Below are positions 42,921 to 52,117 of a stretch of DNA of 64,000 nt, piece after piece. The DNA lies in NCBI GenBank assembly GCA_964501535.1, contig CAZCSV010000007.1, positions 24,250 through 88,249 on the forward strand, read 5' to 3'. Position 1 is the stretch's first letter. The number at the start of each line of letters is the position of its first letter. Origin of the DNA: FEN-1279 sp964501535 (GTDB lineage Bacteria; Bacteroidota; Ignavibacteria; Tepidaquicellales; Tepidaquicellaceae). Made by a program: the position numbers and the translations under genes. The notes under the pieces are model-generated. The model was not told where the DNA came from and searched no databases. It saw only the letters and a list, made by a program, of their open reading frames with translations.

Positions 42921-44147
42921 ATGCCAATCCAATTAATACCTGATAGTCTCGACGGTGCGAAAATTAAAGTAGTAGGTGTCGGGGGTGGCGGAGGTAATAT
43001 CGTTAACTCGATGGTCAACAAAGGCATCGAGGGTGTTGAATTCATCGCGGTTAATACCGACGCTCAAGCACTTGATATCAGCAAGGCAAACGTAAAAATC
43101 CAGATTGGTAAAAGCATTACCAAAGGTCTGGGTACCGGTATGAAAGATGATGTCGGTATGAAAGCGGTCGAGGAAACGCGCGACGCTTTAGAAAAATCTC
43201 TTGCGGGAAGCGATATGGTATTCATTACCGCGGGTATGGGCGGCGGAACCGGTACCGGAGGTGCTCCTGAAGTCGCTCATATCGCAAAGGGACAGAATGC
43301 TCTTGTAGTCGCTATCGTTACGAAACCCTTCGAATTCGAGGGCAGACCGAGGATGGAACTCGCAAATCAGGGACTGGAAAGACTGAAAGAGGAAGTCGAC
43401 AGCCTTATCGTTATCCCGAATCAGAGAATATTCGAACTGATTAGCGTCGATACCGATAAGAGACAGGCTTTCGAACTGGCTAACAAGGTTCTTTATAATG
43501 CTACGAAAGGAATCTCCCAGATAATAACCAAGACCGGCGAGATAAACGTGGACTTCGCAGACGTGAGGACCATTATGAAAGATATGGGCGACGCTATGAT
43601 TGGTACAGGCATAGCCGAAGGAGAGAACAGAGCTGAAAAAGCGGCACTCGATGCCCTTTCAAATCCGCTGCTGGATGATATAGATATCACAGGCTCGAAA
43701 TGCGTGCTGGTGAATATCTCCAGCAACGGCTCGATTAAAATGTCCGAAATCGGAAAAATTAACCATATCATACAGAGTAAAGCCGGTGAAGATGCAAAGT
43801 ATATTCTCGGAATTGTCGACGACAGGGATATGAAGGACGAAATTATGGTAACCGTTATCGCAACGGGTTTCAAAAAAGAATCTGAATCTGCAAAAACTGA
43901 AGAGGCTGAAGTCCATGCGAAAAAATATGAGACCGTTATTACAGAGCTTCCCAATGACCAGAAGGGCTACAGCGAACTCGATAAACCCGCGTGGCTCAGA
44001 AGAAAAAGTGCGCTTAATATCAGTGACGATTTGAGCGAGGATGTTCCGAAGAAAAAAGAAAAATCGCTCGATGATATCGGTTTCGACATCGGTGACGAGG
44101 AAAAATATCTCAAAACTCCCGGTTTCCTCAGACGCCAGATGGACTAA
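42921..44147 (+). CDS. ftsZ: cell division protein FtsZ
   Basis: FtsZ is the tubulin-like GTPase of the division ring. The glycine-rich N-terminus VVGVGGGGGNIVNSMV, the tubulin signature GMGGGTGTGGAPEVA (about 103-117), and the T7 loop VDFADVRTIMKDMGDAMIG are present. The C-terminal ~70 residues form a charged linker with two motifs resembling the FtsA-binding peptide: KPAWLRRK (about 354-361) and the true end KTPGFLRRQMD. AAAGGG lies upstream of the ATG. It closes the cluster; a terminator lies 200 bases downstream. Confidence 0.97.
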   Translation: MPIQLIPDSLDGAKIKVVGVGGGGGNIVNSMVNKGIEGVEFIAVNTDAQALDISKANVKIQIGKSITKGLGTGMKDDVGMKAVEETRDALEKSLAGSDMVFITAGMGGGTGTGGAPEVAHIAKGQNALVVAIVTKPFEFEGRPRMELANQGLERLKEEVDSLIVIPNQRIFELISVDTDKRQAFELANKVLYNATKGISQIITKTGEINVDFADVRTIMKDMGDAMIGTGIAEGENRAEKAALDALSNPLLDDIDITGSKCVLVNISSNGSIKMSEIGKINHIIQSKAGEDAKYILGIVDDRDMKDEIMVTVIATGFKKESESAKTEEAEVHAKKYETVITELPNDQKGYSELDKPAWLRRKSALNISDDLSEDVPKKKEKSLDDIGFDIGDEEKYLKTPGFLRRQMD

Positions 44148-44347
44148 ATTGAGTTATAGAAAAAAACTTGAGGCATAAATGAATAGTTGAAACTTGAGAG
44201 AGGAAATCAAAGTTTAAAAAGTAGATTGAGAATATAAAAAATCTATGTTGTACATTTGCTGATTGTACATTAAGAAATTTGTTCTCATAATAAATTGCAC
44301 TTCAACCTTTCCTCTGCCGAGAGAGGTTGAATCCTGCAATCTCCCAC

Positions 44348-44380
44348 AAACGGGGTCCCCCACGACCCCGTTTTCTTTTT
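44348..44380 (+). terminator. intrinsic terminator of the dcw cluster
   Basis: AAACGGGGTC (44348-44357) pairs with GACCCCGTTT (44364-44373), then a T-rich tract. The rest of the 327-base ftsZ-S46 gap has no coding sequence I can support; it holds a smaller CCTCT/AGAGG stem near 44312 and a perfect palindrome at 44407-44420. Confidence 0.75.
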
Positions 44381-44406
44381 TTGATAATAATATCCCCAAA
44401 TTGTAG

Positions 44407-44420
44407 AATTGTATACAATT
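44407..44420. promoter_or_regulatory. perfect 14-base palindrome upstream of the first S46 gene
   Basis: AATTGTATACAATT, 55 bases before the ATG. It could be an operator, but AT-rich palindromes arise by chance in such sequence. Confidence 0.2.
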
Positions 44421-44474
44421 TTTAATTATTGTAAATTCATTGCTGTTCTGTTTTATAAATTATCCTAACTTTTT

Positions 44475-46571
44475 ATGAAAAAATTCAAGTTCCTGTTAAA
44501 CATAGCAGTTTTATTCTCTTTACTGTATTCCTTTACATCATATTCGCAAAATCTGTACAACGGAATCGACCTCGATACCGTAAAAGCTCAGAAGTTCGAT
44601 TTGGGCAAAATGTGGACTTTCGATTGTCCCCCCGTTGATTATTTTACGGAAACTTATAACTTCACACCGTCGAAAGTTTGGCTCGATAAAGTCAGAATGT
44701 CCGCTCTGAAATTTGCGGACTATTGTTCTGCGTCTTTCATTTCCGAAGACGGACTCGTTTTGACAAACCACCACTGCGGCAGGGAATCGGTTACAGGCGT
44801 GGAATTGCCCGGCGAGGATTTGCATAAAAACGGATTTTATGCTGAAACACTGGAAAAAGAAAGAAGGATAAAGGATTTATATGTCGAACAACTCGTGAAA
44901 ATTACGGATGTTACAAGAGATATTTTGGATGCAATTGAATCCGGTAAAACTGACGATGAAAAAATCGAAAATAAAAAAGCAAAGATAAAGGAACTCGAAG
45001 AATCAAACTGCAGGGAATCGGGGATGAACTGCCAGGTCGTTACTTTCTACAACGGCGGCCAGTATTCACTTTACTTTTACAAGAGATATAATGACGTCAG
45101 GCTCGTATTTGCACCCGAAGACCAGGCGGGTTTTTTCGGCGGCGACCCCGATAACTTCACTTATCCCAGATATAATCTCGACTGCACTTTCTTCAGGGTC
45201 TATGACGAAAAAGGAAATCCTCTGAAAACCCCGAACTATTTTAAATGGAGCCCGAAGGGCGCGGAAATCGGTGAGCCGATTTTCGTAATCGGAAATCCCG
45301 GCACAACCAACCGCCTCAATACCATCGCCCAGCTTGAATTCAAGCGTGATATTGAATATCCGCAGGGTCTTGCTACTATCAATAAATATATAGATATACT
45401 CGAAGATTTTTGCGAAAAAAATCCTCCGATGAGGAAATATTTCAGCGACCAGATTTTCAGTCTTAAAAATTCACAAAAAGTCTATATCGGGATGATAAAA
45501 GGACTTAACGACCCTGTATTAATGGCGAGAAAAAAAGATTTCGAGAAAAATTTTAAATCATCCGTTGAATCCAACCCGATACTTAAGGAAAAATACGGTA
45601 ACGTATGGAAAGAAATTTCCGAAATTAGAAATGAAATAAGAAGAATAAATCCTAAGCTGACTGCATTCAGAGTGGATGTGAATTCTTCCGTCTATATGCT
45701 TGTTGCGGATACATTGGTTAAACTTTCCAGGAAGAATGAAAAGCTCGGCAAGAATTTTATTTCTTCAGTGTACGGAAACGATGTGTTCGGCGAGGATGTC
45801 CTGAAACTTGAACTGCAGAATATCATAGATAATGTCGGCTATGATGACAAAGCCGTCAGCGATTTTATTGGTACAAGGTCTGTTGATGAAGCCGCGGAAT
45901 ACCTGCTTAAGAATTCCGCACTTGCTACCCAGGAGAGAGCAAAGGAATTTATTAAAAAATCTCCCGAAGAAATATTAAATTCAAATGACCCGTTCATTAA
46001 TTTTATTATAAATACTGCGGATACGGTAAAATTGCTGAGTGAAAAAAGCCGCAAGCTCCGGATGACGGAAGAAGTTGCAAATCAAAAACTCGGTAATGCA
46101 ATTTTCGAAGTTTTCGGAAATTCCATTCCACCCGATGCAACTTTTACGCTCAGAATTTCCGATGGCGTTATTAAACCTTATGATTATAACGGAACTATCG
46201 CTCCGCCGAAAACCACATTCTACGGCATTTACGACAGATTCTATTCTTTTGACAAGAAAAACCCCTGGGATTTACCCGCTCTCTGGCTCAATCCTCCTAA
46301 AAATTTCAGGCTCGAAACTTACTTTAATTTTATCTCTACATGCGATATCAGCGGAGGAAGTTCGGGAAGTCCTGTAATCAATAAAAATGCAGAAATTGTA
46401 GGCCTCGCTTTCGATGGCAACATAGAAAGTCTGCCCGGTGATTTTATTTATACTTCCGAAACACCTACTATGGTGTCTGTCGATTCCGAAGGTCTGAAAG
46501 AAGCTATAAAAAATCTGTATAAAGCAGATAGATTAAGCAATGAACTAAAAAACGGAAAAATATCGAAATAA
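44475..46571 (+). CDS. S46-family dipeptidyl-peptidase (DPP7-like)
   Basis: The 698-residue protein has a signal peptide (about 1-24) and the S46 fold: a chymotrypsin-like double barrel with a helical lid. The His motif TNHHC (His99/His100), the segment FAPEDQAGFFGGDPDNFTYPRYNLDCTF (which should hold the catalytic Asp) and GGSSGSPV with nucleophile Ser630 are present. S46 enzymes remove dipeptides from the N-terminus of peptides in the periplasm or at the cell surface. The residue 18 after the nucleophile is Gly648, as in DPP7 (hydrophobic P1), not the Arg of acidic-specific DPP11. The next gene is a close paralogue, so this is a tandem duplication. Confidence 0.92.
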   Translation: MKKFKFLLNIAVLFSLLYSFTSYSQNLYNGIDLDTVKAQKFDLGKMWTFDCPPVDYFTETYNFTPSKVWLDKVRMSALKFADYCSASFISEDGLVLTNHHCGRESVTGVELPGEDLHKNGFYAETLEKERRIKDLYVEQLVKITDVTRDILDAIESGKTDDEKIENKKAKIKELEESNCRESGMNCQVVTFYNGGQYSLYFYKRYNDVRLVFAPEDQAGFFGGDPDNFTYPRYNLDCTFFRVYDEKGNPLKTPNYFKWSPKGAEIGEPIFVIGNPGTTNRLNTIAQLEFKRDIEYPQGLATINKYIDILEDFCEKNPPMRKYFSDQIFSLKNSQKVYIGMIKGLNDPVLMARKKDFEKNFKSSVESNPILKEKYGNVWKEISEIRNEIRRINPKLTAFRVDVNSSVYMLVADTLVKLSRKNEKLGKNFISSVYGNDVFGEDVLKLELQNIIDNVGYDDKAVSDFIGTRSVDEAAEYLLKNSALATQERAKEFIKKSPEEILNSNDPFINFIINTADTVKLLSEKSRKLRMTEEVANQKLGNAIFEVFGNSIPPDATFTLRISDGVIKPYDYNGTIAPPKTTFYGIYDRFYSFDKKNPWDLPALWLNPPKNFRLETYFNFISTCDISGGSSGSPVINKNAEIVGLAFDGNIESLPGDFIYTSETPTMVSVDSEGLKEAIKNLYKADRLSNELKNGKISK

Positions 46572-46609
46572 ATTTCATAATATTTTTATAAAAAATTAAA
46601 AAATTAAAT

Positions 46610-48688
46610 ATGACAAAGAAAATCTTCTCATCGTTTTTACTGGTATTATTTGTATTTTCTCTGGGATTTACTTATGCTCAGAATCTCGATACCGTAAAAG
46701 CAGGAAAATTCGACAACGGTAAAATGTGGACTTTCGATTATCCGCCTGCGGATTATCTTAACGAAACATACGGCTTCCGCCCTTCACAGGAATGGCTGGA
46801 TAATGTTAGAATGGCAGCATTGCGTTTCGCTACCTACTGCTCGGCATCGTTCGTTTCTGCTGATGGATTGGTTATGACAAATCACCACTGCGGACGTGAA
46901 TCGGTTACTGGCGTGGAACAAAAAGGCGAAGACCTTCATAAAAACGGTTTCCTTGCAATGAAACTGGAAGACGAAAGAAAAGTACCCGGACTTTTCGTTG
47001 ACCAGCTTGTGAAAATTGTTGACGTGACGAAGGAAATTCACGATGCAATTAATACCGGACAGACAAACGAAGAAAAAATCAAAAATAAAGAAAAGAAAAT
47101 TAAGGAAATTGAAGCCCAGAATACTCAGCCGGGTATGAAAGCTCAGGTTGTTACACTTTATAGCGGCGGGCTTTATTCTCTTTATATCTACAAAAGATAT
47201 AACGACGTCCGGCTCGTGTTTGCTCCCGAAGACCAGGCGGGTTTCTTCGGTGGCGACCCCGATAACTTCACTTACCCGAGATATAATCTCGACTGCACTT
47301 TCTTCAGAGTCTATGATGAAAACGGAAAACCACTTAAAACCCAGCATTATTTCAAATGGAGTAAAAACGGAGCTACTGTCGGTGAACCGATATTCGTCGT
47401 CGGTAATCCCGGAAGAACCAGCCGGCTGAATACAGTTGCCCAGCTCGAATATAAACGCGATGTTGCATATCCGGATGTATCTAAGTTCATAGATTTTATG
47501 GTGGATTATTATAAAGACGTAATCGCTAAAGACCCCTCGAAAGCAAAAGAATTGAACGATAGACTATTCTCCTATACGAATTCTCAGAAAGTATATAGGG
47601 GGATTCTGAAAGGTCTCAATAATGCAGTGATTATGGCTAAGAAAAAAGACTTCGAAAAGAATTTCAGAGCGGCTATAGATGCAAATCCGACACTCAAGGA
47701 AAAATATGCCGGCGTTTGGGATAATATCTCGAATGCAAATAAAGAATATGCTAAAGTGTATCCCGAAATTTTCAGCTATCGAGTAAATCCGAATTTAAGT
47801 CCTTCTTATTTCGTAATCGCAGATAAGATTATCTCGATGTTCAAGGCTGATAAAACTCCTGCCGAAAAAGACGTTAAGGCTCTTTTCGCTAATACGGATA
47901 AAATGTTCGACGATAAATCGCTTGAATTTTTCGTGGAGCTGTTTGCTGCCAAACTCGGCAGGGATAATGCAAACGTGAAAACCTTGACAGGCGGAAATTC
48001 CGGCGTGGATGCCGTAAATTATATCTTGAATAACACCGTTCTTACTTCCTACGAAAAAACTATGGAGCTCGTTAATAAAGGCTCAGATGCTTTCTTGAAT
48101 TCCTCCGACCCCGTGATTTCTTACATCGCTAATTCCAGAGCAAAATATGATGAAATCAGCAAGAAAATAGAAGAGCAGAAAGTCATCGAAAAAGCTAATA
48201 TCGAACTCCTCGGTCAGGCAATTTATGATGTCTTCGGAACCTCCATTCCGCCCGATGCTACTTTCACGCTCAGAATTTCGGATGGCGTAATTAAATCATA
48301 CGAATACAACGGCACCATCGCTCCGCCGAAAACCACGTTCTACGGCATCTACGACAGATATTACTCTTTCGGCAAAGAATACCCGTGGGTGCTTCCGGAT
48401 AGATGGGTCAATCCTCCGAAGGAATTCAATATGTCCGTGCCGTTTAATTTCATTTCCACTAACGATATCATCGGTGGAAATTCCGGCAGCCCCGTTATAA
48501 ATAAAAATTCGGAAATCGTCGGACTCGCATTCGACGGTAATATCGAGAGCTTGACGGATGAAATCATTTACCTCGACGACAAACCGCATACAGTCTCTGT
48601 GGACTCGGAAGGCTTGTTCGAAACCGTAAAGAATATGTATAAAATCGAACGCCTCGCATACGAACTCCGAAACGGAAAAATAAAATAG
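46610..48688 (+). CDS. S46-family dipeptidyl-peptidase (DPP7-like), tandem paralogue
   Basis: The 692-residue product has a signal peptide (about 1-23), TNHHC (His92/His93), the same FAPEDQAGFFGGDPDNFTYPRYNL block and GGNSGSPV with Ser625; Gly643 again stands at the specificity position. It is strongly similar to the preceding protein in the catalytic blocks and diverges mostly in the helical lid (about 300-530), which may change substrate length or specificity. It lies 38 bases after the first copy, with no terminator between, so both are probably expressed together. Confidence 0.92.
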   Translation: MTKKIFSSFLLVLFVFSLGFTYAQNLDTVKAGKFDNGKMWTFDYPPADYLNETYGFRPSQEWLDNVRMAALRFATYCSASFVSADGLVMTNHHCGRESVTGVEQKGEDLHKNGFLAMKLEDERKVPGLFVDQLVKIVDVTKEIHDAINTGQTNEEKIKNKEKKIKEIEAQNTQPGMKAQVVTLYSGGLYSLYIYKRYNDVRLVFAPEDQAGFFGGDPDNFTYPRYNLDCTFFRVYDENGKPLKTQHYFKWSKNGATVGEPIFVVGNPGRTSRLNTVAQLEYKRDVAYPDVSKFIDFMVDYYKDVIAKDPSKAKELNDRLFSYTNSQKVYRGILKGLNNAVIMAKKKDFEKNFRAAIDANPTLKEKYAGVWDNISNANKEYAKVYPEIFSYRVNPNLSPSYFVIADKIISMFKADKTPAEKDVKALFANTDKMFDDKSLEFFVELFAAKLGRDNANVKTLTGGNSGVDAVNYILNNTVLTSYEKTMELVNKGSDAFLNSSDPVISYIANSRAKYDEISKKIEEQKVIEKANIELLGQAIYDVFGTSIPPDATFTLRISDGVIKSYEYNGTIAPPKTTFYGIYDRYYSFGKEYPWVLPDRWVNPPKEFNMSVPFNFISTNDIIGGNSGSPVINKNSEIVGLAFDGNIESLTDEIIYLDDKPHTVSVDSEGLFETVKNMYKIERLAYELRNGKIK

Positions 48689-48699
48689 AAATTTTCTAT

Positions 48700-48734
48700 G
48701 TCATCCCGGCCTGCCTATGGCAGGCTAGGGTGAC
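48700..48734. repeat. long imperfect palindrome
   Basis: GTCATCCC-GGCCTGCC-TAT-GGCAGGC-TAGGGTGAC: the inner GCCTGCC/GGCAGGC stem is perfect and the outer GTC-CCC/GGG-GAC arms pair with a bulge. It is GC-rich against AT-rich surroundings, as for a dispersed repeat. It may also act as a terminator-like stem after the S46 genes, though no T-run follows. Confidence 0.55.
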
Positions 48735-48779
48735 TTGCACTTTCTCGAATAACACTCGCTTACAAATATATTACAAAAA

Positions 48780-48857
48780 CTTGTTTCCAAGCTTAATTAA
48801 AAATCCTCGTTCCCAAACTCCAAAAAAATCCTCGTCCCCAATGTTAGTTTGGGAACG
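48780..48857. repeat. REP-like palindrome cluster
   Basis: CGTTCCCAAAC (48808-48818) pairs perfectly with GTTTGGGAACG (48847-48857). Degenerate half-copies lie in between and before (CCTCGTCCCCAATGTT, CTTGTTTCCAAGCTT). CGTTCCCA...TGGGAACG palindromes are a widespread form of REP element linked to RAYT tyrosine transposases; no such transposase is in this window. Confidence 0.55.
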
Positions 48858-48921
48858 GTTAAAGTTTTATTTCATTTTTTCTCCATTTATTTTTAGCTAG
48901 AACATCTTTACTTTGCATTCG

Positions 48922-50739
48922 ATGAAAAACTTTCTGGAATATATAAAAGAAAAAATTATTGTATTCGACGGTGCGACGGGCTCGACTCTGCAGACTTATG
49001 ATTTGAATGCGGATGACTTCGGCGGTAAAGAACTCGAGGGCTGTAACGAATACCTGTGTATTTCAAAACCCGAAGCGGTTAAACGACTTCATATCTATTT
49101 TTTAAATGCGGGTGCTGACGTAATCGAAACAAATTCCTTCGGCTCGTCTTCTATAGTGCTGAATGAATATAGTATCGGGCATATGGATTACGAACTCTCC
49201 AGAAAAGCCGCTGAGATTGCTAAACAGTGTGCAAATGAATTTTCGGCTAATGCAAAACCGAGGTTTGTCGCCGGCTCGATTGGTCCGACGACAAAACTTC
49301 CTTCGCTCGGACATATCGGATTCGATGAAATGTCGGAAAGTTTCTATAGGCAGATGTCGGGATTATTCGACGGGGGAGCTGATATTTTTTGCATTGAAAC
49401 CTGCCAGGATATTTTGCAGACAAAAGCCGCACTTTCGGCGGCGATGAAAATTTTTAAGAAGAAAAGGAAAAAACTTCCCGTAATAGTTTCCGTGACGGTA
49501 GAGACAATGGGTACAATGCTGATGGGTACGGAGATTTCCGCTGCACTTACAACACTGGAGCCGTATGATATAATAGACGTAATAGGTATGAACTGCGCCA
49601 CCGGTCCGAAAGAGATGGAAGAAAATATCAGGTATCTTTGTCAGAATTCTCCGAAGCCTGTATTCTGTATGCCGAATGCGGGAATTCCGGAAAACATTGG
49701 AGGAAAGGCACATTACCATTTGACTCCAGATGAAATGGAACACTGGATGAGTATTTTTACAGACGAACTCGGGGTAAACATTATTGGCGGCTGCTGCGGA
49801 ACAAATGCAGAGCATATAAAACGTCTTGCTCAAGTTTCACAAAGATTTACACCGAGGGGAAGAAAATTCGAATACACTCCGTCTGTTTCTTCTCTTTATT
49901 CGATTTCGCCGATGACTATAAAACCTCCGCCGATTTTGATAGGGGAAAGATGTAATGCAAACGGCTCGAAACAATTCAAAGAGCTTTTAATGAAAGAAGA
50001 TTACGACGCAATGGTGAATATGGCTAAGGAACAAATCAGGGAAGGTGCTCACGTGCTCGATGTGTGTGTGGCATACGTGGGAAGGGATGAGGTAAAGGAT
50101 ATGGCTGAAGTGGTAAAAAGATTTAATACTTCGGTCAGCATTCCCCTTATGTTCGATTCTACAGAGGTAAATGTTATCGAAACTGCCCTGAAACTGTATG
50201 CAGGTCGGGCGATTATTAATTCGATAAATTTCGAGGAGGGAACCAAAAAAGCCGATATGATTTTGAATCTCGCAAAGCAGTTCGGAGCGGCTGTGGTATG
50301 CCTCTCGATAGATGAAGATGGGCAGGCATATACACTTGAAAAGAAAATTTCGATTGCAAAGCGTATCCGTGACCACGCCGTTAATGTGCATGGACTCAGG
50401 GAGGATGACTTAATATTCGATACGCTTACTTTTCCGCTCGGCTCGGGTCAGGAAGACCTTCGAAAAAGCGGCATGAATACGATAAATGCAATCCGTGAAA
50501 TTAAAAAAATAATGCCGAAGGCTAAAACAATCCTCGGAATCAGTAACTGTTCCTTCGGTCTGAATACAAAAATCCGACACGTTTTAAACTCTGTTTTTCT
50601 CCACTATGCAATCGAAGCAGGGCTCGATATGTGCATAGTACACGCCGGTAAAATTATGCCTCTGTATAAAATTGAAGAAAAAGGCAGAGAACTTTGCCGA
50701 GAGCTTATATTCGACGTGCGCAGGTTCGAAGAGCAGTGA
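48922..50739 (+). CDS. homocysteine S-methyltransferase / pterin-binding protein (N-terminal half of MetH)
   Basis: From ATG 48922 the product has 605 residues. Residues about 1-310 are a homocysteine-binding barrel (VFDGATGSTLQ, then zinc ligands in GMNCATGP and IIGGCCGTNAEHIKRL). Residues about 330-605 are a pterin/methyl-tetrahydrofolate-binding barrel (LIGERCNANGSKQFKELL, VLDVCVAYVGRDEV, PLMFDSTE, GISNCSFGL). This is the first half of cobalamin-dependent methionine synthase. The protein stops right after the pterin domain, so the cobalamin and reactivation domains are missing and must be on another protein if the enzyme is MetH. A TTG at 48913 would add three residues. Confidence 0.85.
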   Translation: MKNFLEYIKEKIIVFDGATGSTLQTYDLNADDFGGKELEGCNEYLCISKPEAVKRLHIYFLNAGADVIETNSFGSSSIVLNEYSIGHMDYELSRKAAEIAKQCANEFSANAKPRFVAGSIGPTTKLPSLGHIGFDEMSESFYRQMSGLFDGGADIFCIETCQDILQTKAALSAAMKIFKKKRKKLPVIVSVTVETMGTMLMGTEISAALTTLEPYDIIDVIGMNCATGPKEMEENIRYLCQNSPKPVFCMPNAGIPENIGGKAHYHLTPDEMEHWMSIFTDELGVNIIGGCCGTNAEHIKRLAQVSQRFTPRGRKFEYTPSVSSLYSISPMTIKPPPILIGERCNANGSKQFKELLMKEDYDAMVNMAKEQIREGAHVLDVCVAYVGRDEVKDMAEVVKRFNTSVSIPLMFDSTEVNVIETALKLYAGRAIINSINFEEGTKKADMILNLAKQFGAAVVCLSIDEDGQAYTLEKKISIAKRIRDHAVNVHGLREDDLIFDTLTFPLGSGQEDLRKSGMNTINAIREIKKIMPKAKTILGISNCSFGLNTKIRHVLNSVFLHYAIEAGLDMCIVHAGKIMPLYKIEEKGRELCRELIFDVRRFEEQ

Positions 50740-50747
50740 TGTGCTTT

Positions 50748-51875
50748 TTAAAGAGGAAGCTTTACGAAAAATTTCGTTCCGCTCTCCGCTGTTGATTCGA
50801 ATGAGATTTTTCCTCCCAGATATTTCTCGGTAAGCAGTTTCATGCTGTATGTCCCGAGTCCCCTGTTTTTTTCCTTCGTAGAAAATGACCTTAAAAAAAT
50901 CTGCAGCTGAATATCCCTTGGTATGTATGCGGGATTGCTTACCCATATCGTGATTTCATTATCGTCATTGTAACAACCGATTTTTACTTTTCCGTGTTTC
51001 GGTGTGGCTTCGAGCGCATTCTTTAGCATGTTGGTTATTACTCTTTTTAATAATTTTACGTCGGTTGTAAATGTTATGTCGGAGGAATCTCTGTCTATTA
51101 TTACTGAACGGTCTGTCGCTATCGGATTATATAAAATTTTTACGACTGCATCTCTAATCAAATCGATTGATAATATGTTATCCCTCTTAAGCTGCAGTTC
51201 GTTGTTTTCTGCGGCTATCAGCTCTCTCTGAGCTGTAATTTCTTCAACGAGTTCTCCGCTCATCGTATCTGCTAAGCTGATGAATTTTTTCAGCTCTTTT
51301 TCATCCTCTATGCCTTTCATAATTTCGATTATACCCCTTAAAGTACCTGCCGTGTTTGCTACATCGTGAAAAAATATCCTCTCCAGTGCCTTCCTCCTCT
51401 TCTCGCTGCTGATATCGTTTAAGGAAAGAATGATATACTGCTTTTCATTTATGAAAAACGGAGTTGCCATAACTAACATATCGAAATTTATTGTCTGACC
51501 TTTAATCACTGAAGCTATCCTGCATTCGTCCTTTGCGGGTGAGTTTGTTTCCTGGCATTTTATTATCGTATTAACCGCTCCGCAGTGCTTACAGCTTTCC
51601 GATGTCCCGCATCCGTTCCCCGACCCTCCTGTATAAATACAGTTTATGGCTTCACCCACCCTATATCCAAGTATCTCTTCAAGCGAATTCGCTTTTAAAA
51701 GTTCGAGTAATCTGTCGTTCGAGTATACTATCTGCCTTTCAGGATTTAAAATTGAAGCAATGTACGGTAACGAGTTGACAATCTCCTTTATATTTTCCAG
51801 ACTTTCAAACCTACGGAAATCCCTAATCAGTTCTTCTTTTTTAACCTTATCGACTGGAATGTATTTTGATTCCAT
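50748..51875 (-). CDS. orphan PAS-domain histidine kinase with Cys-rich PAS insert
   Basis: A soluble 375-residue kinase with no transmembrane segment. A PAS domain (about 28-155) contains a cysteine cluster C79, C89, C95, C98 in the form GCGTSESCKHC, which may hold a metal or sense redox state. The phospho-acceptor region is FFHDVANT (His170), and the ATPase domain has the N-box NMLKNALEAT (Asn286), ISN-like strand and the G-box RGLGTYSMKLL. There is no adjacent response regulator. It converges on the MetH-like gene with an eight-base gap. Confidence 0.85.
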   Translation of the reverse strand: MESKYIPVDKVKKEELIRDFRRFESLENIKEIVNSLPYIASILNPERQIVYSNDRLLELLKANSLEEILGYRVGEAINCIYTGGSGNGCGTSESCKHCGAVNTIIKCQETNSPAKDECRIASVIKGQTINFDMLVMATPFFINEKQYIILSLNDISSEKRRKALERIFFHDVANTAGTLRGIIEIMKGIEDEKELKKFISLADTMSGELVEEITAQRELIAAENNELQLKRDNILSIDLIRDAVVKILYNPIATDRSVIIDRDSSDITFTTDVKLLKRVITNMLKNALEATPKHGKVKIGCYNDDNEITIWVSNPAYIPRDIQLQIFLRSFSTKEKNRGLGTYSMKLLTEKYLGGKISFESTAESGTKFFVKLPL

Positions 51876-52117
51876 ATATTATTAATAATCCGTGAAAATT
51901 AACAAATCATTCATTATACCAAAAATATTTTTTTATTTCAGTGTATAAATGTTATTAATTCTAAAATATTTTACAATTTTTTGTTATTGGTTTTATTGAT
52001 TCAAATTTTTAATTCTATAAATAAAAGATATAATTAACAGTAAATTATTAAATCCGATAGTAAGAGTCGTATTTTCGGAACTTTACATTTTTCTTTACGG
52101 TTAAAACTTGTAAATTA

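Noticed and set aside
44214..44399. Minus-strand 61-residue frame between ftsZ and the S46 gene
   Set aside because: Its first third lies across the dcw terminator and the rest has no recognisable features.
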